Positions 62,150 to 64,000 of a stretch of DNA of 64,000 nucleotides are shown in pieces; within the stretch, counting starts at the first letter, position 1; each line of letters opens with the position of its first letter. Origin of the DNA: Bradyrhizobium oropedii. GTDB lineage: Bacteria > Pseudomonadota > Alphaproteobacteria > Rhizobiales > Xanthobacteraceae. Under the pieces are notes generated by a model, which was given only the letters and a program-made list of their open reading frames with translations, was not told where the DNA came from and ran no database searches. The DNA lies in assembly GCF_020889685.1 (NCBI RefSeq), contig NZ_JACMYO010000006.1:1-64000 (forward strand), written 5' to 3'. The position numbers and the translations under genes were made by a program.

Positions 62150-63355
62150 TCAGCCGCTGCGAACCTGCCGGAAGGGCACGTTGCGATCGACTTCGATCTC
62201 CTTGGGGAGATTGAGCACGCGCTCGCTGATGATGTTGCGCTGGATCTGGTCCGTGCCGCCACCGATCGACGTGAAATAGGCGTTGAACGCCAGAAAGTTC
62301 GCGTCGTCGCCGAAAGGATGGTCCGGACCTTCGAGCAGGCTTTCGGCGCCGACGATGGCGGTGCGGACGCGGGCTTCCTCGTGCAGGATGCGCGACATCG
62401 CGAGCTTGCCGAGCGACATCACGGACGACGATGTACCCTGTTCGAGATTCGCCTGTGCCCGCGCATTGTTCAGGGCGTTGAGCTTGCGAAGCGAGAGGAC
62501 GGCGGCGAGATCCTGCCGCAGCGCGGTATCCTCGAGCCGGCCATAATGGCGGGCAAGCGCGATCAGGTCGTCGGACGTGGCGGAAATGCGCGCCCCGCGA
62601 GGGCGATCGCCCATCGTCGCGCGCTCATAGGCGAGCGCCGTCTGCAGCACGCGCCAGCCGTTGTTGAGTCCGCCCATGATGTTCGCCGCCGGAACGCGGG
62701 CATTGGTGATGAAGACTTCGTTGAAGTGGGATTCGTCCGTGATCTGCCGCAGCGGCCGCACCTCGACGCCGGGCTGTTTCATCGGAAAGAAGAAGAAGGT
62801 CACGCCCTTGTGCTTGGGAACGTCCCAGTCGGTTCGCGCCAGCAGCATTCCGTAGTCGGCGTGGGCGGCGCCGGAGGTCCAGACCTTCTGGCCGTTGATA
62901 ATGTAATCCTCGCCGTCACGCTCGGCCCTGGTGCGCACGCCCGCGAGGTCCGAACCTGCCGCCGGCTCGCTGTACAGCAGGCACTGCACGATCTCGCGCT
63001 TCAGCAGACCGGGAATCATCTGGCGCTTCAGCGCCTCGCCGCCGAAGGCCAGCATCGTATTGGCGGCCAGATTGCTCTTGTCCTGGCGCGCGCCGGGTGC
63101 GCCGACGCGGGCGAATTCCTCGGCGATGATGTCGGCCTGTTCCGCGCTCAACGCGCGCCCAAACCAGTCCTTCGGCCAGGTCGGCACGGCCCAGCCCGCG
63201 TCGAGTACCTTCGCGGTCCACGCCTTGGTGGCGGCGGACAGATTCCACTTGTCCTGATCGGGCTGCAGGGTGCCGTCCCAGTTCGCGTCGAGCCAGGCGC
63301 GCACCTCGGTCCGCAGCGCGGCATCCGCTTTGTTGGTCTCTTCGATGTCGGCCAT
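62150..63355 (-). CDS. Acyl-CoA dehydrogenase, large-type
   Basis: A 401-residue FAD-dependent acyl-CoA dehydrogenase. YSEPAAGSDLAGVRTRAERDGEDYIINGQKVWTSGA is the flavin/substrate loop, DESHFNEVFITNARVPAANIMG follows, and the C-terminus GGGTDQIQRNIISERVLNLP is the usual CoA-end motif. It lies two bases after a second, different acyl-CoA dehydrogenase on the same strand. Such pairs often form heteromeric enzymes acting on bulky acyl-CoA such as steroid or terpenoid side chains. Confidence 0.92.
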   Translation of the reverse strand: MADIEETNKADAALRTEVRAWLDANWDGTLQPDQDKWNLSAATKAWTAKVLDAGWAVPTWPKDWFGRALSAEQADIIAEEFARVGAPGARQDKSNLAANTMLAFGGEALKRQMIPGLLKREIVQCLLYSEPAAGSDLAGVRTRAERDGEDYIINGQKVWTSGAAHADYGMLLARTDWDVPKHKGVTFFFFPMKQPGVEVRPLRQITDESHFNEVFITNARVPAANIMGGLNNGWRVLQTALAYERATMGDRPRGARISATSDDLIALARHYGRLEDTALRQDLAAVLSLRKLNALNNARAQANLEQGTSSSVMSLGKLAMSRILHEEARVRTAIVGAESLLEGPDHPFGDDANFLAFNAYFTSIGGGTDQIQRNIISERVLNLPKEIEVDRNVPFRQVRSG

Positions 63356-63357
63356 GG

Positions 63358-64000
63358 TCAAGCTCCGAGCTGCGTCAGATACCGTTCGCGATAGAGACTG
63401 GGTGATCCGAAAAGCTGCGCGTAGGCCCGCGCGCGGCGCAAATAGAGATGCGCCGGATGCTCCCAGGTGAAGGCGATGCCGCCATGCATCTGGATCGCCG
63501 TGGCCGCGACCTTCGAATAGGCTTCGGCGCAGGCGAAGGCCGCCAGGCTGACGGCTTCCTCGGCCTGATTGGTCTTCTCGGCCAGTTGCTCGGCGGCGTG
63601 TCGCGCGGCCGACGTGCTCGACTCGACCTCGATCATGAGGTCCGCGGCCATGTGCTTGAGCGCCTGAAAACCGCCGATCGGGCGACCGAACTGAATGCGG
63701 GTCTTGGCGTATTCGACCGTCATCTCGAAGATGCGCCGTCCGCCCCCGGCCTGTTCGCCGGCAAGCGCAACCAACGCCACATCGAGCGCTTCCTGCACCG
63801 CGGGCCAACCCATCTGCCCGACCTGCCGGGCCGGCGTATTGGCGAATTCCAGCCGCGCGAGGCGAAGCGTCCTGTCGAAGCTTGGAAGCGCGCTTCGCGT
63901 CAGTCCGCTGGCGTTGGCATCGACTTCGAAAATCCCAAGGCCCGAACCGGTCTTCGCGACGATCAAGAGGAGATTGGCGATCTGACCGTGGGTGACATAG
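63358..64000 (-). CDS. Acyl-CoA dehydrogenase, 3' part (start outside the window)
   Basis: The frame runs from the right edge to 63358 and gives about 213 residues of the C-terminal half of an acyl-CoA dehydrogenase (YVTHGQIANLLLIVAKTG, RLEFANTPARQVG, EYAKTRIQFGRPIGGFQALKHMAADL, AIQMHGGIAFTWEHPAHLYLRRA). It is distinct from the downstream dehydrogenase and close to it, so the two are probably one operon and possibly one heteromer. Confidence 0.9.
   Translation of the reverse strand, partial: YVTHGQIANLLLIVAKTGSGLGIFEVDANASGLTRSALPSFDRTLRLARLEFANTPARQVGQMGWPAVQEALDVALVALAGEQAGGGRRIFEMTVEYAKTRIQFGRPIGGFQALKHMAADLMIEVESSTSAARHAAEQLAEKTNQAEEAVSLAAFACAEAYSKVAATAIQMHGGIAFTWEHPAHLYLRRARAYAQLFGSPSLYRERYLTQLGA

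Noticed and set aside
1..64000. CRISPR arrays, rRNA genes and complete insertion sequences.
   Set aside because: No regularly spaced direct repeats, no rRNA sequence and no complete transposase with terminal repeats were seen.

Overview
The window looks like chromosomal DNA of a Bradyrhizobium-like alphaproteobacterium (Nitrobacteraceae). The reasons are high GC, dense acyl-CoA and aromatic-type catabolic genes, a ScfR-type propionate regulator next to pccB, small Cys-rich and coiled-coil proteins of a kind I associate with that family, and one intergenic repeat at about 58.1 kb of a type I recall from Bradyrhizobium and Rhodopseudomonas. This placement is inferred from reading the sequence, not from a search.

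Layout. 0-2.5 kb: the 5' part of pccB and a divergent ScfR/PccR regulator. 2.8-4.5 kb: an Lrp regulator and an XRE/MmyB regulator broken by one nonsense codon. 4.6-8.2 kb: a three-gene molybdenum hydroxylase operon (PaoABC type) whose large subunit has Met where the catalytic Glu is expected. 8.2-9.8 kb: a gene-poor scar. 9.8-17.8 kb: a hydantoinase/lactamase (hyuAB) operon with two class III aminotransferases and a divergent GntR regulator flanked by twin palindromes. 18-21.7 kb: esterase, Baeyer-Villiger monooxygenase and a divergent AraC regulator. 21.7-22.2 kb: remnants of an IS3-type transposase and of pyruvate carboxylase. 22.3-23.8 kb: a soluble chemoreceptor and a small protein.

The centrepiece is 23.9-39.8 kb. 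It holds a complete soluble diiron monooxygenase cluster of the Mim/Prm (propane/acetone) type: mimA, reductase, mimC, mimD, amidohydrolase, DUF59 protein, dedicated GroEL and aquaporin. Downstream on the same strand lies a putative regulatory operon with a sigma-54 activator, a WD40-like protein and three unknown proteins. An alcohol dehydrogenase lies upstream. A full-consensus sigma-54 promoter precedes mimA and a near-consensus one precedes adh, which fits control by the nearby activator. Together these could turn an alkane or ketone into a secondary alcohol, a ketone and further products. The Baeyer-Villiger monooxygenase and esterase 15 kb away could carry acetone on through methyl acetate, and propionyl-CoA carboxylase would handle C3 acyl units. 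This pathway is inference.

40.4-42.5 kb is a patch of decay: the tail of a monomeric isocitrate dehydrogenase, a nonsense-broken small gene and an alpha/beta-hydrolase remnant around an intact extra adenylate kinase. 42.6-57.9 kb is a fatty-acyl/aromatic catabolic region: enoyl-CoA hydratase, a thiolase-like/OB-fold/crotonase fusion, two acyl-CoA ligases, an SDR, an MFS transporter, a CaiB-type CoA-transferase, an alpha/beta hydrolase, a short PhaE-like protein with class III PhaC, and a GNAT. 58.4-64 kb: a MalT-type LuxR regulator, a small DNA-binding-like protein and two acyl-CoA dehydrogenases, the last cut by the window edge.
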